A DNA stretch of 64,000 nucleotides from Thiohalocapsa sp. PB-PSB1 (lineage in GTDB: Bacteria; Pseudomonadota; Gammaproteobacteria; Chromatiales; Chromatiaceae). The position numbers and the translations under genes are program-made. The first letter of the stretch is position 1; each line of letters opens with the position of its first letter. Below the pieces are notes generated by a model. The model searched no databases and was not told where the DNA came from. It worked only from the letters and a program-made list of their open reading frames with translations. Positions 46,707 through 56,856 of this stretch are shown in pieces. Location of the stretch: the NCBI GenBank assembly GCA_016745215.1, contig CP050890.1, positions 620,001 to 684,000 of the forward strand, in the 5' to 3' direction.

Positions 46707-47081
46707 TTATTCTGGTTCAGAAAACGTGGTCTGTCCCTGTTTTTTTGTCCCTGTTTTTTCTGTTTTTTTCTTCTTGCGTCGGCGTTCGCAAACCCGCTCG
46801 CGGCTGGGTACTCGATGCGAGAAATTCGCTTCGATCAGGCGCCAACGCATCGGATAATCGCTGTCTCTTTCTGCAAGCGCCCACATCGCATGCAGATGCT
46901 GCGGCAACAGGATCCAAGCGACGATCTCGAACAGATGCACCTGGCGAACATCACGCACGACCTCCCGCAGATCATCGACCCCACCATCGACCCGGTCCAG
47001 CAGCAGGCGACTCGACCGTTCCGCCAGGTCGACCATGAAGAAAGAGGTTGCGCCTTTGATCAGAGCCCGACGGTAACGCAT
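46707..47081 (-). pseudogene. RAYT transposase, C-terminally altered, copy B
   Basis: Identical to copy A: RAYT pattern with IVAWILLPQHLHAMWAL and a REP-encoded C-terminus (ERRRKKKKTEKTG). The flanking BIME at 46686-46740 is the likely cognate REP. Both copies lack the catalytic Tyr region, so mobility would need an intact RAYT elsewhere. Confidence 0.75.
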
Positions 47082-48242
47082 GTCCTGCAATGCCGTTTTA
47101 TGTTCGTGGTGGTTGGGTGGTGGAACGAAGCACAGAGAGACGTACATCGAGTGACTGTGTTGGGATTCGTTCCTCATCCCAACCAGCCCTTTTTAGGTGT
47201 CGTTACGTGTGCGATCGCAACCGCATGATTTTGCCATGTTTGCCATCCGACAAGCTGGCAAGCGGCTGCGGACGCCTGCGAGCTCTTGACGCCAAAAGAC
47301 TGATTCATAATGTTGTTTTTGCGCACCTTGAAAGGACTGCTCATCCCGACCTACGCGGGCTAGTGCTTCGTCGCGGAAATGCCGAGACGGGTTTGACTCA
47401 TGAGTCGTTGTCGTTATCGAATTTCCGTACGACGACCACGATTACGATTACGACCAGGGCAACGACACCGAGCAGGGACTGTCTCGGAGCATCTGCACCA
47501 ATGCACTAAGTTTGATGGCAATGGGGCTCAAAGAGCAGGTTCTGGAACGGCTCATGCCGCTTCCAGCGATAGGCGCGGATGGGGTCAGTTCTCGCATCGT
47601 TGTATCGAGGCGCGGACCCTCCGCCTGGGGTGTTCAATTTGGCCTTGTTCACGCACTTTTTGCTCCTGCAGATCTGTTTGCAGCGCCTGGATAGACGGAG
47701 GGCGTAAGGCGTTGATATATAGCTGAATAAAGTTCAGTTGGTGATGCAAGGAAACTGTGTGAGTCGGGCCAAGCCAGGACCGTCCAGATTGAACTACCTA
47801 TCCTCCGCCCGACCGTTGAGACATGGGCGCCGAAATGCGCGGTGATGGTTGCGTAGCTGTAGGCGCCGGTCGCATAAGCTGTTGCAATGGCGGCGTTGCG
47901 GTCAGCTGTCCTGGAAAGACGGGATTAGGTCTTGCGGAAAGATGGGGTCACTCGGAAAGACGGGGGTCACAACGGAAAGACTGGAAAGACGGGGGCAGAA
48001 CCTTTGTACATCTTTCCGAATCCTCCGTGAATTTGCACCTCCAAGGGTACGAGATGATGAGGGTTCTGCCAAATACCTGCACATCGATTACCAAGCTTTA
48101 GGCTCGGACTTGGCCGGAATTACGAGCAAGGCCTCCGATTCCGATAGCGACCCCGACACCGATGAGGCTTCCCCAGTGCGTTCGATGATGCAATCCAAGA
48201 CCCGGAATCGGTTTGGCATCAAAACTCAGGACATTTCGACAG

Positions 48243-48378
48243 CCTAGGTTCATCCTGCACATCCTACCACCGCGCTTTACCCGCATCCGCCACTACGGGC
48301 TGCTGGCCTGCGGCCAGCGCGCCACCAAGCTCAACTCGGACCCTCGCGCGGGTAGGATCCGCCGTTTGCGCGCGAGGC
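48243..48378 (+). pseudogene. IS91/IS801-type transposase remnant, copy B
   Basis: Same fragment as in copy A (PRFILHILPPRFTRIRHYGL). It lies ~350 bases upstream of the permease operon, together with the same gene-poor stretch and the GGAAAGACGGGG repeats at 47916-48003. The position suggests that the binding-protein gene was lost before the duplication. Confidence 0.6.
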
Positions 48379-48726
48379 GGCCTGATGACCACCGCAACCA
48401 CTCGATGCGCATCGGCTCGGGACAGCATTGCTGTGTTGCGATGCGAGCGAGGGAAGCGAAAACCCGCGGTACCCTGGGCAACATCGCTGTGCCCGCGGGG
48501 CCAAGCGCGAACAACGAACCCTTATTGCATCGTCTCCTCCGACAGAAGCACGTGTTTCCACGCTTCACTCAGAGATCGAATGTTGTAGAATCCATAGAGC
48601 GGTTGGCTGAGACGGAAACTGAAGCGAACCAAATAATGTTCCATAACAAGCAGGTTAACTAAACGATGGGTTGCGCTACGCTCTGTCCATCCCAACTGAC
48701 TTGTTTCTGACTGGAGTGAAACGGGT

Positions 48727-49959
48727 ATGCATCCAGCACTGCAAGGTCTGATCACCGTCGTTCTCGGTGTCGGGGGCTGCCTGGCCTACTTCTACCTGGC
48801 GAACCTGGTTCTGGACAAGGTGCTGGTCCCTGCGCAAGGCGCTAATGCCGGGCGCAACATCAATCGCGCTAATCTGGTGCGGCCCTGGCTGTTTCTGTTC
48901 CCGGCCTTGTTTGCGCTCGGGCTCTATCTCGCCTATCCGGTGTTCGAGACCCTGCGTCTATCATTGACCGATCGCTCCCTCGGCGGGGCCTTCGTCGGGC
49001 TGGCCAACTACCAGCAGATGCTGAGCGAGCCCAAATTCTGGGAAGCGATGCGCAACAACCTGCTGTGGCTGATCGTGGTGCCGGCGGTCTCCACCGCCTT
49101 CGGTCTGCTGGCGGCGCAGCTGACCGATCGTATCCCCTGGGGCAACCTCGCCAAGTCGCTGATCTTCATGCCGATGGCCATCTCCTTCGTCGGCGCATCG
49201 GTGATCTTCAAATTGATCTACGATGCACGTCCCGCGAGCCAGCCGCAGATCGGCGTGCTGAATGCCGTCTGGATGCAATTCGACGGCGGCCTGGGCTCGT
49301 TCCTGGTTCTGCGATTGCTGCCTGGGCTGGTGCTGCTCGGCTGTGCCGGCATGCTGTTGTATGCCGTCTGGCTGGTGTTGCGGCCCATCCTCGGCGGTGG
49401 GTCACCACGAGCCTGGCTGGCGAAATTAGTGCAATTGGCGTTGTCCGGCCTGGGGCTGTACCTTGGTGCCATGGCGCTGTGGAGCCTTGTGCGCGTGTTC
49501 AGCGCCGAGATCCCCTATGGCCAGCCGCAGACCTGGCTGACATTGCCGTTCTGGAATAACTTCTTCCTGATGGCGGTGCTGGTCTGGATTCAGACCGGCT
49601 TCGCAATGGTGATCCTATCGGCGGCCTTGCGCGGTATTCCCGAGGAGACGGTGGAGGCGGCCATTGTCGATGGGGCCAATCCATTGCAGGTCTTTTTCCG
49701 CATCAAGGTACCGCAGATCATGGGCACCATCCTGGTCGTCTGGACCACCATCACGCTGACCGTGCTCAAGGTGTTCGATATCATCTATGCCATGACCAAT
49801 GGCCAGTGGCAGACGCAGGTGCTGGCCAACTACATGTATGACAAATTATTCCGCGCCAACGACTGGGGCATCGGCTCGGCCAGCGCCATGGTCCTGATGC
49901 TGTTGGTATTGCCGATCCTGGTCTGGAACGTCGCCAACGCGCGCAAAGAGATGCGCTAG
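48727..49959 (+). CDS. aglF: Sugar ABC transporter permease (AglF/GgtC type), copy B
   Basis: Same 410-residue protein as copy A, here followed 10 bases downstream by the intact partner permease and then the ATPase. N-terminal two-helix extension (GLITVVLGVGGCLAYFYLAN), RPWLFLFPALFALGLYLAYP as the first core helix and the EAA loop near residue 310 are as in AglF/GgtC. It forms half of the transmembrane channel. Relatives import alpha-glucosides or glucosylglycerol, sucrose and trehalose; the substrate here is not determined. The start ATG is preceded by GGAG in CTGGAGTGAAACGGGT. Confidence 0.88.
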   Translation: MHPALQGLITVVLGVGGCLAYFYLANLVLDKVLVPAQGANAGRNINRANLVRPWLFLFPALFALGLYLAYPVFETLRLSLTDRSLGGAFVGLANYQQMLSEPKFWEAMRNNLLWLIVVPAVSTAFGLLAAQLTDRIPWGNLAKSLIFMPMAISFVGASVIFKLIYDARPASQPQIGVLNAVWMQFDGGLGSFLVLRLLPGLVLLGCAGMLLYAVWLVLRPILGGGSPRAWLAKLVQLALSGLGLYLGAMALWSLVRVFSAEIPYGQPQTWLTLPFWNNFFLMAVLVWIQTGFAMVILSAALRGIPEETVEAAIVDGANPLQVFFRIKVPQIMGTILVVWTTITLTVLKVFDIIYAMTNGQWQTQVLANYMYDKLFRANDWGIGSASAMVLMLLVLPILVWNVANARKEMR

Positions 49960-49969
49960 GAGCCCCTCC

Positions 49970-51121
49970 ATGCAAGCGATTGCCGGAACTCGATCCGCTC
50001 TCACCTGGACGGTCCATCTGTCGGTGCTGCTATTGGTTTTGCTGTGGCTGTTCCCGACCGTCGGGCTGTTTGTGTCATCGATGCGCAGTGCCGATCAGAT
50101 CGCCACCAGCGGCTGGTGGCAAGCTCTGGGTCCAGTGGAACAGAACCTGATCCGGCGCGCCGCCGATCCGGACCGGTTCGGCGTCGAGCGCGACGGGCGT
50201 CTGGTGGTCGAGGGCCGGCTGCTGGACACCGAAGAACAGGCCGAGATTCGCGTCTGGGGCACCTCGTCGCGAGCGATCGATCGCTATCTGCCCGGCGACA
50301 TTGCCGAGCTTGGCAACAACGAGACCATCAGCGTCGATGCGGCAGGCAATTACCTGTGGTCAGGACCGCCGGCGCGCATGACCGGCCCAGGGCAACGGGT
50401 GTTCGTGACCGCGACCATGCCGCCCCGACTCAGCGTCGCCAACTACCAGCACATGCTGCTCGACCCGAGCAATGTCGAGGGCATGGCCCGGGCGTTTATC
50501 AATACATTGACGGTGACCATCCCGGCCACCATCATTCCCATCGTCATCGCCGCATTTGCGGCCTATGCCCTGGCCTGGATGGCATTTCCGGGCCGGACGC
50601 TGTTGATCGCCGCGGTCGTCGGGCTGTTGGTGGTGCCCTTGCATCTGGCCCTGATCCCGTTGTTGAAACTGCATCTGGCCATCGGCATCGGCAAGGGCTA
50701 CCTCGGCATTTGGCTCGCGCACACGGCCTTCGGCCTGCCGTTGGCCATCTACCTGCTGCGCGGCTACATGGTTGGTCTGCCCCGCGATATCATCGAGAAC
50801 GCCCGCGTCGACGGCGCGACGGAATTTCAGATCTTCACCAAGATCATTCTGCCGCTGTCCTATCCAGCATTGGCCTCCTTTGCCATCTTCCAGTTCCTGT
50901 GGACCTGGAATGATCTGCTCATCGCCAAGGTGTTCCTGATCGACGCCACCAGCGAGACCACGGTGATGACCAACCAAATCGTCGAACTGCTCGGCACCCG
51001 CGGCGGCAACTGGGAGATCCTGGCAACGGCCGCCTTCGTATCCATTGCCGTGCCGCTTGGGGTGTTTTTCCTGATGCAGCGGTATCTGGTGCGAGGGCTG
51101 CTGGCGGGGTCGGTGAAATAA
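49970..51121 (+). CDS. aglG: Sugar ABC transporter permease (AglG/GgtD type)
   Basis: A 383-residue MalG-class permease with LWLFPTVGLFVSSMRSADQI near the N-terminus, a long periplasmic insert (residues ~50-150) typical of AglG/GgtD, and the coupling loop LPRDIIENARVDGATEFQIF. FLWTWNDLLIAKVFLID and VPLGVFFLMQRYLVRGLLAG lie at the end. AGGAG lies nine bases upstream of the ATG. It pairs with AglF and the downstream ATPase. Confidence 0.88.
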   Translation: MQAIAGTRSALTWTVHLSVLLLVLLWLFPTVGLFVSSMRSADQIATSGWWQALGPVEQNLIRRAADPDRFGVERDGRLVVEGRLLDTEEQAEIRVWGTSSRAIDRYLPGDIAELGNNETISVDAAGNYLWSGPPARMTGPGQRVFVTATMPPRLSVANYQHMLLDPSNVEGMARAFINTLTVTIPATIIPIVIAAFAAYALAWMAFPGRTLLIAAVVGLLVVPLHLALIPLLKLHLAIGIGKGYLGIWLAHTAFGLPLAIYLLRGYMVGLPRDIIENARVDGATEFQIFTKIILPLSYPALASFAIFQFLWTWNDLLIAKVFLIDATSETTVMTNQIVELLGTRGGNWEILATAAFVSIAVPLGVFFLMQRYLVRGLLAGSVK

Positions 51122-51140
51122 TCCAACGGGAGTCCTCTTC

Positions 51141-52235
51141 GTGGCAGACCTGAAGCTCAGCAACATCGACAAGACCTACCCCGGTGGCATCAGCGTGCTC
51201 AAGGGCATCAATCTCGATATCCAGCGTGGCGAGCTGGTCGTCTTCGTCGGCCCGTCCGGCTGTGGTAAATCGACCCTGCTGCGCATGATCGCCGGGCTGG
51301 AGCAGATCTCGGGCGGGACGCTGGAGATCGACGGCACGCGGGTAAACGACGTGCCCCCGGCACAGCGCGGGATCGCGATGGTGTTCCAGTCCTATGCGCT
51401 GTATCCGCACATGACGGTACGCAAAAACATGTCCTTTGCGCTCGAGCTCGCAAAGAAGCCAAGGGCCGACATCGATGCCGCGGTGGCCAAGGCGGCGGCG
51501 ATCCTGCAGCTCGATCCCTATCTCGATCGCCTGCCCAAGGCCCTGTCCGGCGGCCAGCGCCAGCGTGTCGCCATCGGTCGGGCCATCGTCCGCGATCCGA
51601 AGGTCTTTTTGTTCGACGAGCCGCTATCGAACCTGGACGCTGCCTTGCGCGTCGCCACCCGCATCGAGATCGCCCGACTCAAGGAGGCCATGCCCGAGCG
51701 CACCATGATCTATGTCACCCATGATCAGGTCGAGGCGATGACCCTGGCCAGCCGTATTGTCGTGCTGGCCAACCGGGGCATCGCCCAGGTCGGCGCGCCG
51801 CTGGAGCTCTATGAGCGACCGCGCAACGAGTTTGTCGCCCAGTTCATCGGCTCGCCGGCAATGAATCTGTTGCCGGGCAGGATCACCGCCACCGGGGCGT
51901 CGACCCGCATCGCCTTGGATGGCGGCGGCGAGGCCGAAAGCGCGGTATCGACACCTGCAGATGCGCTCGATCGCCGGGTCAACGTCGGCGTGCGTCCTGA
52001 AGATCTGCGCCTGAGCGAAGGGACAGCGCGGTATCTTCATGCCGGTCGCGTTGACATCACCGAAGCCCTCGGCGAGGTCACATTGCTGTACTTCGCCGCG
52101 ACGCCGGAGGAGCAGAGCGGGGTCGTCGCCAAGCTGCCAGGCATCCATGCCGACCTGCGCAATCGCAACTGCCGACTGACGGCCGATCCGCAGAAGGTGC
52201 ACTTGTTTGCAGACGGAGAATCGTTGCGGAGGTGA
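51141..52235 (+). CDS. aglK: Sugar ABC transporter ATPase (MalK/UgpC/AglK class)
   Basis: A 364-residue ATPase with Walker A GPSGCGKST near residue 35, Q-loop MVFQSYALYPHM, signature LSGGQRQRVAIGRA and Walker B VFLFDEPLSNLD. A switch His sits in TMIYVTHDQVEA. A C-terminal regulatory (TOBE) part follows, as in MalK-type ATPases (RRVNVGVRPEDLRLSEG). The GTG start lies 19 bases after the aglG stop. It energises the AglF/AglG pair. A closely similar ATPase can serve several sugar importers in one cell. Confidence 0.9.
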   Translation: MADLKLSNIDKTYPGGISVLKGINLDIQRGELVVFVGPSGCGKSTLLRMIAGLEQISGGTLEIDGTRVNDVPPAQRGIAMVFQSYALYPHMTVRKNMSFALELAKKPRADIDAAVAKAAAILQLDPYLDRLPKALSGGQRQRVAIGRAIVRDPKVFLFDEPLSNLDAALRVATRIEIARLKEAMPERTMIYVTHDQVEAMTLASRIVVLANRGIAQVGAPLELYERPRNEFVAQFIGSPAMNLLPGRITATGASTRIALDGGGEAESAVSTPADALDRRVNVGVRPEDLRLSEGTARYLHAGRVDITEALGEVTLLYFAATPEEQSGVVAKLPGIHADLRNRNCRLTADPQKVHLFADGESLRR

Positions 52236-52240
52236 TCTCG

Positions 52241-52393
52241 ATGCGGGATTCCCTGCTCGACACCGCACAAGGTGGAAAGTCCTGGGAAAAGGCGGACGCG
52301 AGCGACGGCCGGCGGGCTTCGGCACCCTCTACCGATTTGGAGCTCCGGCTCGGCCAAACCGCTTTGCGCGCTAACGCTCGCTCTTGGGCATAG
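52241..52393 (+). CDS. Small ORF after the transporter ATPase, doubtful
   Basis: An ATG six bases after the ATPase stop opens a 50-codon frame (MRDSLLDTAQGGKSWEKAD). It could be the stub of the next gene of the operon, cut where the convergent MscS fragment begins, or a chance frame. There is no family resemblance. Confidence 0.2.
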   Translation: MRDSLLDTAQGGKSWEKADASDGRRASAPSTDLELRLGQTALRANARSWA

Positions 52394-53937
52394 CGGAATT
52401 CCCTGGGTCGACCGCGTGCTGCAGCTGTACCTGCAGCGGCCCCTTCATATCCAGGTGAAGATCCCGCTGCGGGAAGGCAATCACGATGCCGGCCTCGGCA
52501 AACTTGCGGTTGATCGCCTTGTGCAGATCGGTGATGGTGGCGATGCGGTATTCAATCGAGCTCAGGTAGGCGCGGAGAATCAACGTGAGGGAGTTGTCGC
52601 CGAAACCTTCGAAGCTGAGGATCGGGGCCGGATCATCGAGGACATACTCGTGCTCCTGGGCCGCCTCGCGCATCAGCGATAAGGCCCGGTCGACATCGCT
52701 GCCATAGGCGACTCCGGCGACCACCACCACCCGGGTCATCTTGTCGGAGAGCGACCAGTTGAGCAGGCGCCCGGTGACGAATTCTTTATTTGGTACCAGC
52801 AGTTCTTTACGATCCCAATTGCGGATCGTGGTTGCGCGAATCTGAATCCTGGTCACGACGCCATCGGTATCGCCGACGGTGACGATGTCTCCCACTCGGA
52901 TAGGACGCTCGAACAAGATGATCAGGCCGCTAATGAAGTTGGCGACGATTTCCTGCAGGCCGAAGCCGATACCCACGCCGAGAGCCGCCACCAGCCATTG
53001 CAATTGCGACCACTGGACACCGATGGTGCCGAAGACGAGCAGAAGTCCAAACGTGACGATGGCATAGGTCGTCAGAGTGATGATGGTATAGCGACCACCG
53101 GCGCTGATATCGGCGCGGCGCAGCAAGAGCATTTCCAACACGGCAGGCAGTTGTTTTGCCAGCACGAAGGTGGCAACGGCAAAGACAAGTGTCAGCCCGA
53201 GATCGGCCAGGGTAACCGGGTCGATCCGGTCTTCGCCGTCGACTGTGACGATATGACGCCAGAGTGTGATGTTGTCGAGGATGCGCAATGCGGGAATCAC
53301 ATCGGACCAGATGATCCAAACCCCAATCAGACCAGCGACGATGACGCCAGTCTTGATCAGGTCATCGCTGGTATCGCTCAGCGATTCCAGATCGACCTCC
53401 GGCTCGTCCACCTCGATCAATCCGGATAGGTCATCCGCACCGTCCTGTACCGCCGCCTGCTCCCGGGCTGCACGCAGCGCCTGGCGCCGCTCCATCGCCT
53501 TTTGATAAGCGATACGCCGACGCGTGACCCTGACCCAGCGTTGTGCCAGTGCTGCCAGGAGTGTCAGAATCACGATCAACCAGATACTGTTGACATAACG
53601 ACCGATAAGGGTCGCCGCCGTATAGATGAAGCCCAGCACGGCCAGCATTCCAAACGCCAGCGGAGCGCTGATGCACAGTGGATACCAAATCGCGTGTAGG
53701 AACGGAAGCCTTCGCTCGGACCCGTGGCTTGGCATGAACGCCAGCACGCCGGACCTCGGGTGAAATAAGCGGTAGAGCGCGATTGCTAGCGATACCACGA
53801 GGATAACCAACGCGATGCGCCCGACCGCCCAGCCGGCGTTCAGCGGGTCGAGGGCAACGATGACCGCTGTCACCCCGGCGGCCGGCAAATAGGTCCAGGA
53901 TAATCGGTCCAATTCGCGCCGCAGCAGCTGGACAGAA
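52371..53937 (-). pseudogene. MscS-family channel, C-terminal half of a split gene (MscS2)
   Basis: The frame holds the hydrophobic inner-membrane part (DPLNAGWAVGRIALVILVV) and an Asp/Glu-rich linker. The MscS pore helix and beta domain follow (GVGIGFGLQEIVANFISG, RVGDIVTVGDTDGVV, RNWDRKELLVPNKEFVT), ending with FPQRDLHLDM. It is about 60-70% similar by eye to the intact MscS1 gene upstream. The N-terminal ~580 residues are missing: a REP motif starts at 53934 and the first ~54 codons occur alone beside fadL. As it stands it lacks an export signal. Confidence 0.85.
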
Positions 53938-53963
53938 AACAGGGAGAGACCACGTTTTTCTGC
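53934..53963. repeat. REP-like motif at the break of MscS2
   Basis: CAGAAAACAGGGAGAGACC followed by ACGTTTTTCTG: a variant of the AAAAcGGGGACAGACCACGTTTT core. It lies exactly where the MscS2 fragment loses homology. Confidence 0.75.
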
Positions 53964-54116
53964 TAGACTTGGTTCGGTGCGATAGTCCTCTCACGTGACA
54001 TCAAAGCTGCCCCTTTTCTTTTAGGGCCAGCACTCACGCACCAAAAACAAAAGGGCATATCTGGTTATCATGTTGAGTGACTATATGTTGCTATTGTCTT
54101 CGAGATCCTGTGATCC

Positions 54117-54761
54117 ATGCCTAGATGCGCACGTATCATCGCCGCCGGCTACCCAATGCATGTGATCCTGCGCGGGATCGACCGGGCTGCGGTGTTTTTC
54201 GAGGATGATGATCGCCAGTTTTTCCTGGATCATCTGGTCGCGGTGGCTGCGGAGGAATCGGTTGCTGTGCACGCGTATGTGCTGATGACCAACCACCTTC
54301 ATCTGCTGATGACCGCCGCACGCGATGATGGCGTGTCGGCGGTGATGAAGCGCGTTGGGCAGCGGTCTGTCCAGCACGTCAACCGGACCTCTCGTCGCAC
54401 GGGCGGCTTGTTCGAGGGCCGGTTCCGCTCATCGCTGATTGAGGCCGACACCTATCTGCTGGCCTGCCAGCGTTACATCGAGCTCAATCCGGTTCGTGCC
54501 TCAATGGTCAGTGTGCCTGGTGATTATCGCTGGTCGAGCCATCGGGCCAATGCGCTTGGCTGCCAGGATTCCGTGGTCACACCGTACCCGCTTTACCAAG
54601 GCTTGGCAGACTCTAATCAGGCTCGTTTTGCTGCGTGTCGCAGGTTGTTCGAGGATATGTTCAGCGCCGAGTTGCTTCAACGTTTCCGCGAGTCCACCAA
54701 CGGCGGCTTCGTGCTCGGCAGCCCAAAGTTCGAAGCGGCAGATCGCCGCTATGCTCGGTAG
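54117..54761 (+). CDS. IS200-like/RAYT transposase with C-terminal frameshift
   Basis: The protein (MPRCARIIAAGYPMHVILRG) has the Y1 transposase pattern: DDDRQFFLDHLVAVAAEE, YVLMTNHLHLLMTAA with the HLH metal pair, GGLFEGRFRSSLIEADTYLL carrying the catalytic-helix context, and RYIELNPVRASMV. The last residues, FEAADRRYAR, diverge; another phase reads KRQIAAMLGRRTWKG, the normal C-terminal signature. A frameshift near 54735 has therefore altered the tail. The catalytic core is otherwise complete, so it may still be active and is the best RAYT candidate in the window. Confidence 0.75.
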   Translation: MPRCARIIAAGYPMHVILRGIDRAAVFFEDDDRQFFLDHLVAVAAEESVAVHAYVLMTNHLHLLMTAARDDGVSAVMKRVGQRSVQHVNRTSRRTGGLFEGRFRSSLIEADTYLLACQRYIELNPVRASMVSVPGDYRWSSHRANALGCQDSVVTPYPLYQGLADSNQARFAACRRLFEDMFSAELLQRFRESTNGGFVLGSPKFEAADRRYAR

Positions 54762-55073
54762 ACGAACCTGGAAGGGGCACCGGGACGGCCGCTAAACTGA
54801 AGTTCCTGGCCGATTCTGCCGAATTTTTCAGTTAAACATCTGAAAAATATAATAAATAAGAGAAATTGACGCCGACAAATGTAGGCATGTAAATTCGGTT
54901 TTTGCCCAAGGTGGGTTTATAATTCAAAGAACAAATCAGTAACTTAGATGTAGGCAAAACGGCGAACCATAAAATTTCCTAATTGACTGATTTGCATAAG
55001 AAAAGTGCAAGTGCTGGTCAGGAACTTCAGGCTAAAGGAAATCGATGCGGATGAGCAAGGTGAGGTTGCATTG
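54762..55073. other. AT-rich spacer without a gene
   Basis: About 310 bases of low GC (especially 54830-54960) between the RAYT and a REP motif. I see no gene and no clear terminator. Confidence 0.5.
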
Positions 55074-55102
55074 TAGAAAACGTGGTCTGTCCCCTTTTTC
55101 CC
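55074..55102. repeat. REP-like motif bounding the sulfatase remnant
   Basis: GAAAACGTGGTCTGTCCCC then TTTTT, the inverted form of the AAAACGGGGACAGACCACG core. The sulfatase fragment ends here. Confidence 0.8.
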
Positions 55103-55465
55103 TCCGGTGAACTCGGGCATCCGGGTGGTGGTGGCGTCGAACTGCCACAGGGTGTAGGGGGTCTTGATGCGGTCCTCCGGGTGGATGCGCAGCCAGATGC
55201 CGGCACCGATGGGGAAGGCCTTGTTCGCCTCGGCGACCTTGAGGAACTCGGTCTTCATCGCGGCGAGGCGCTCCGGTTCCCGGTCGGCCAGGTTCTCCGC
55301 CTGGTAGAAGTCGCCGCGCAGGTCGTAGAGCTCCCAGACGTCCTCGCTCGAATCCCAGGTCGCAAGCCCCGGGCTCACGGTCAGCCAGGGGGTCAGGGGG
55401 CCGAAGGTGCTGGCGAACCAGCCGTCCTTGAACAGGCCGCGGCTGTCGTTGTTGTCGAAGAAAGG
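55100..55465 (-). pseudogene. Arylsulfatase C-terminal remnant
   Basis: The minus-strand frame reads SRGLFKDGWFASTFGPLTPW, then DVWELYDLRGDFYQAENLA, IGAGIWLRIHPEDRIKTPYT and FDATTTRMPEF. This is the C-terminal region of arylsulfatase/sulfatase-family hydrolases (H/DGW...WELYDL..D..Q..NLA). The catalytic N-terminal part with the C/S-x-P-x-R motif is absent. REP-like motifs lie at both ends, so the piece has been excised and moved as a REP-bounded fragment. Confidence 0.8.
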
Positions 55466-55507
55466 AAAAGGGGCCAGGCTCAATTCATCGGAAATTGAGC
55501 CTGGCCC
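55466..55507. repeat. REP-like hairpin, GGCCAGGCTCAATT family
   Basis: The arms GGGCCAGGCTCAATT and AATTGAGCCTGGCCC form a perfect 15-base stem around a 7-base loop, preceded by AAAA. The IS4-like element begins directly after it. Confidence 0.9.
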
Positions 55508-56856
55508 GAATGGCGCTAACTTAAGCGGAAAGCACTACGAATCATTGGCTTATCATCCGCCTTGCCGACTCAGCGCTGCTTCTTCGGGTGGCCGTTGAGT
55601 CGCACCTCCTCACGCGCCTCGGCCCGCGGCTTTGTCATCAACGGGAACGACTTGGGCCGGCGCTTTCGCCGACGCGGCTCGATTCGCCCGGGCCTGAGCC
55701 CGACCCGCGGCTCGGCGATGAGCAGCAGCAGGCCGTGGATCGCCGCTCCGTCATGGCTGGCGCCGCCGCGCGCATGCCAACTGATCCAGACCTGCACCGT
55801 CTGCTTGAAGCTAAGTTGGCGGGGCACCTGGTCGGCGAGCAGGGCGGCTTGGGCCATGAGCAGCCGGATCAGGTTGTAGGCCAACAGGTAGGCCCAAAGC
55901 TCCTTGCGCGCCATCTCGGGCGTCCGGCAGCGCAGCGTCTCCATGCCGAGAGTCGTTTTGATGTTGCGCACGTCGAGCTCGACGTTCCAACGACGCCAAT
56001 ACAGGGCCTTGAGCACGCGCTTCGGGGTGTCCTTCGGGCAAAGGAAGGTGGTGACCAGGGTCTTGCCGCCGACGTTGAGCTCGCGCACCGTCAAGGTATC
56101 GGGCACCTCGGCGTACTGTTGCGGGCTCATCCAGTCCGGGCGCTTCGGTTTGGTCCAGACGATCAGATGATCCTTGCTGCCGAGTCGCTTGCCGAGACGG
56201 AAGTCGGTGCTGCGCCGACGCGCACCGTACTGCTCGAACACGCCGTCAACGCCCAAGCCCGCCAGCGCGCAGAGCAGGAAATAGGTCGGAAAGTAGGCGT
56301 CGCCGAGCAGCACATCCCCGTGCCTCAGGGTGCCGAGCAAACCGCGGAACAGCGTCTGCTCGTCGCCGCCCTTGCCCTTGCAGGCCCCCTCGGCCGCATC
56401 GAGCAACGCGCCGCTGGCCAGACACAGCAGGACCACCAGGCGCATGATCGGGAAACCCAAGCCCTCGCGTTGGCTCGCCGGCTGCGGATAGACGGCTTGG
56501 TTCTCCTCGATGTCGGGCAGGGTCGTCGTCGTGCCATCGGCCAACAAGACCCGCCGGCCTCGCCACAGCCAGGCATCGCAGACGCCATCGGCCACCAGCC
56601 CGCCCGCGCGCAGCGCCAAGGTGCTGATCATGGTCTGCGGCAACCGTGCACGGGCCTTACAGTAGCCCGCCGTGTTGCTGCTGCATTCAGGCAGGCCTGC
56701 GATCAAGCGCTTGACCCTGGCGTCATTGACCACCGCTCTACAACTGCCGTCCGACGAGAGTGCCTGCGCCATGAACAGCGAGAGCGTCTCGGTCGGCGGC
56801 CCCGTTTGCGACCAGGGGCCGTTCGCGATGCTCGGGCAGCAACTCCTCCATCGGTC
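55508..56856 (-). mobile_element. IS4-family element, one end missing
   Basis: The left end GAATGGCGCTAACTTAAG matches the ends of the short derivative near 30 kb. The opposite end is missing: the transposase N-terminus runs directly into the MscS2 N-terminal fragment at ~56856. The element therefore either inserted in, or recombined with, the channel gene. Confidence 0.75.
55570..56850 (-). pseudogene. IS4-family transposase, frameshifted N-terminus
   Basis: From PPTETLSLFMAQALSSDGS the 400-residue frame follows the IS4 family order: RRVLLADGTTTTLPDIEEN (first Asp region), GDVLLGDAYFPTYFLLCAL (second Asp region) and LYWRRWNVELDVRNIKTTLG (Glu-bearing Y-x-x-R-W-x-x-E block). Upstream, PEHRERP lies in another phase because of an extra base near 56820, and the first ~40 residues are missing. 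The DDE triad is present, but the protein is truncated at its start. Confidence 0.8.

Larger units (their letters stand above)
46543..50030. repeat. 3.49 kb long direct repeat, copy B
   Basis: Second copy of the 36155-39642 segment. It begins inside a GGGGAAACGGGGACAGACC REP motif 100 bases after the NACHT stop. It includes the same REP palindromes, RAYT and permease, and continues without break into the rest of the second permease gene, so copy B is the ancestral context of the transporter operon. Confidence 0.95.
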
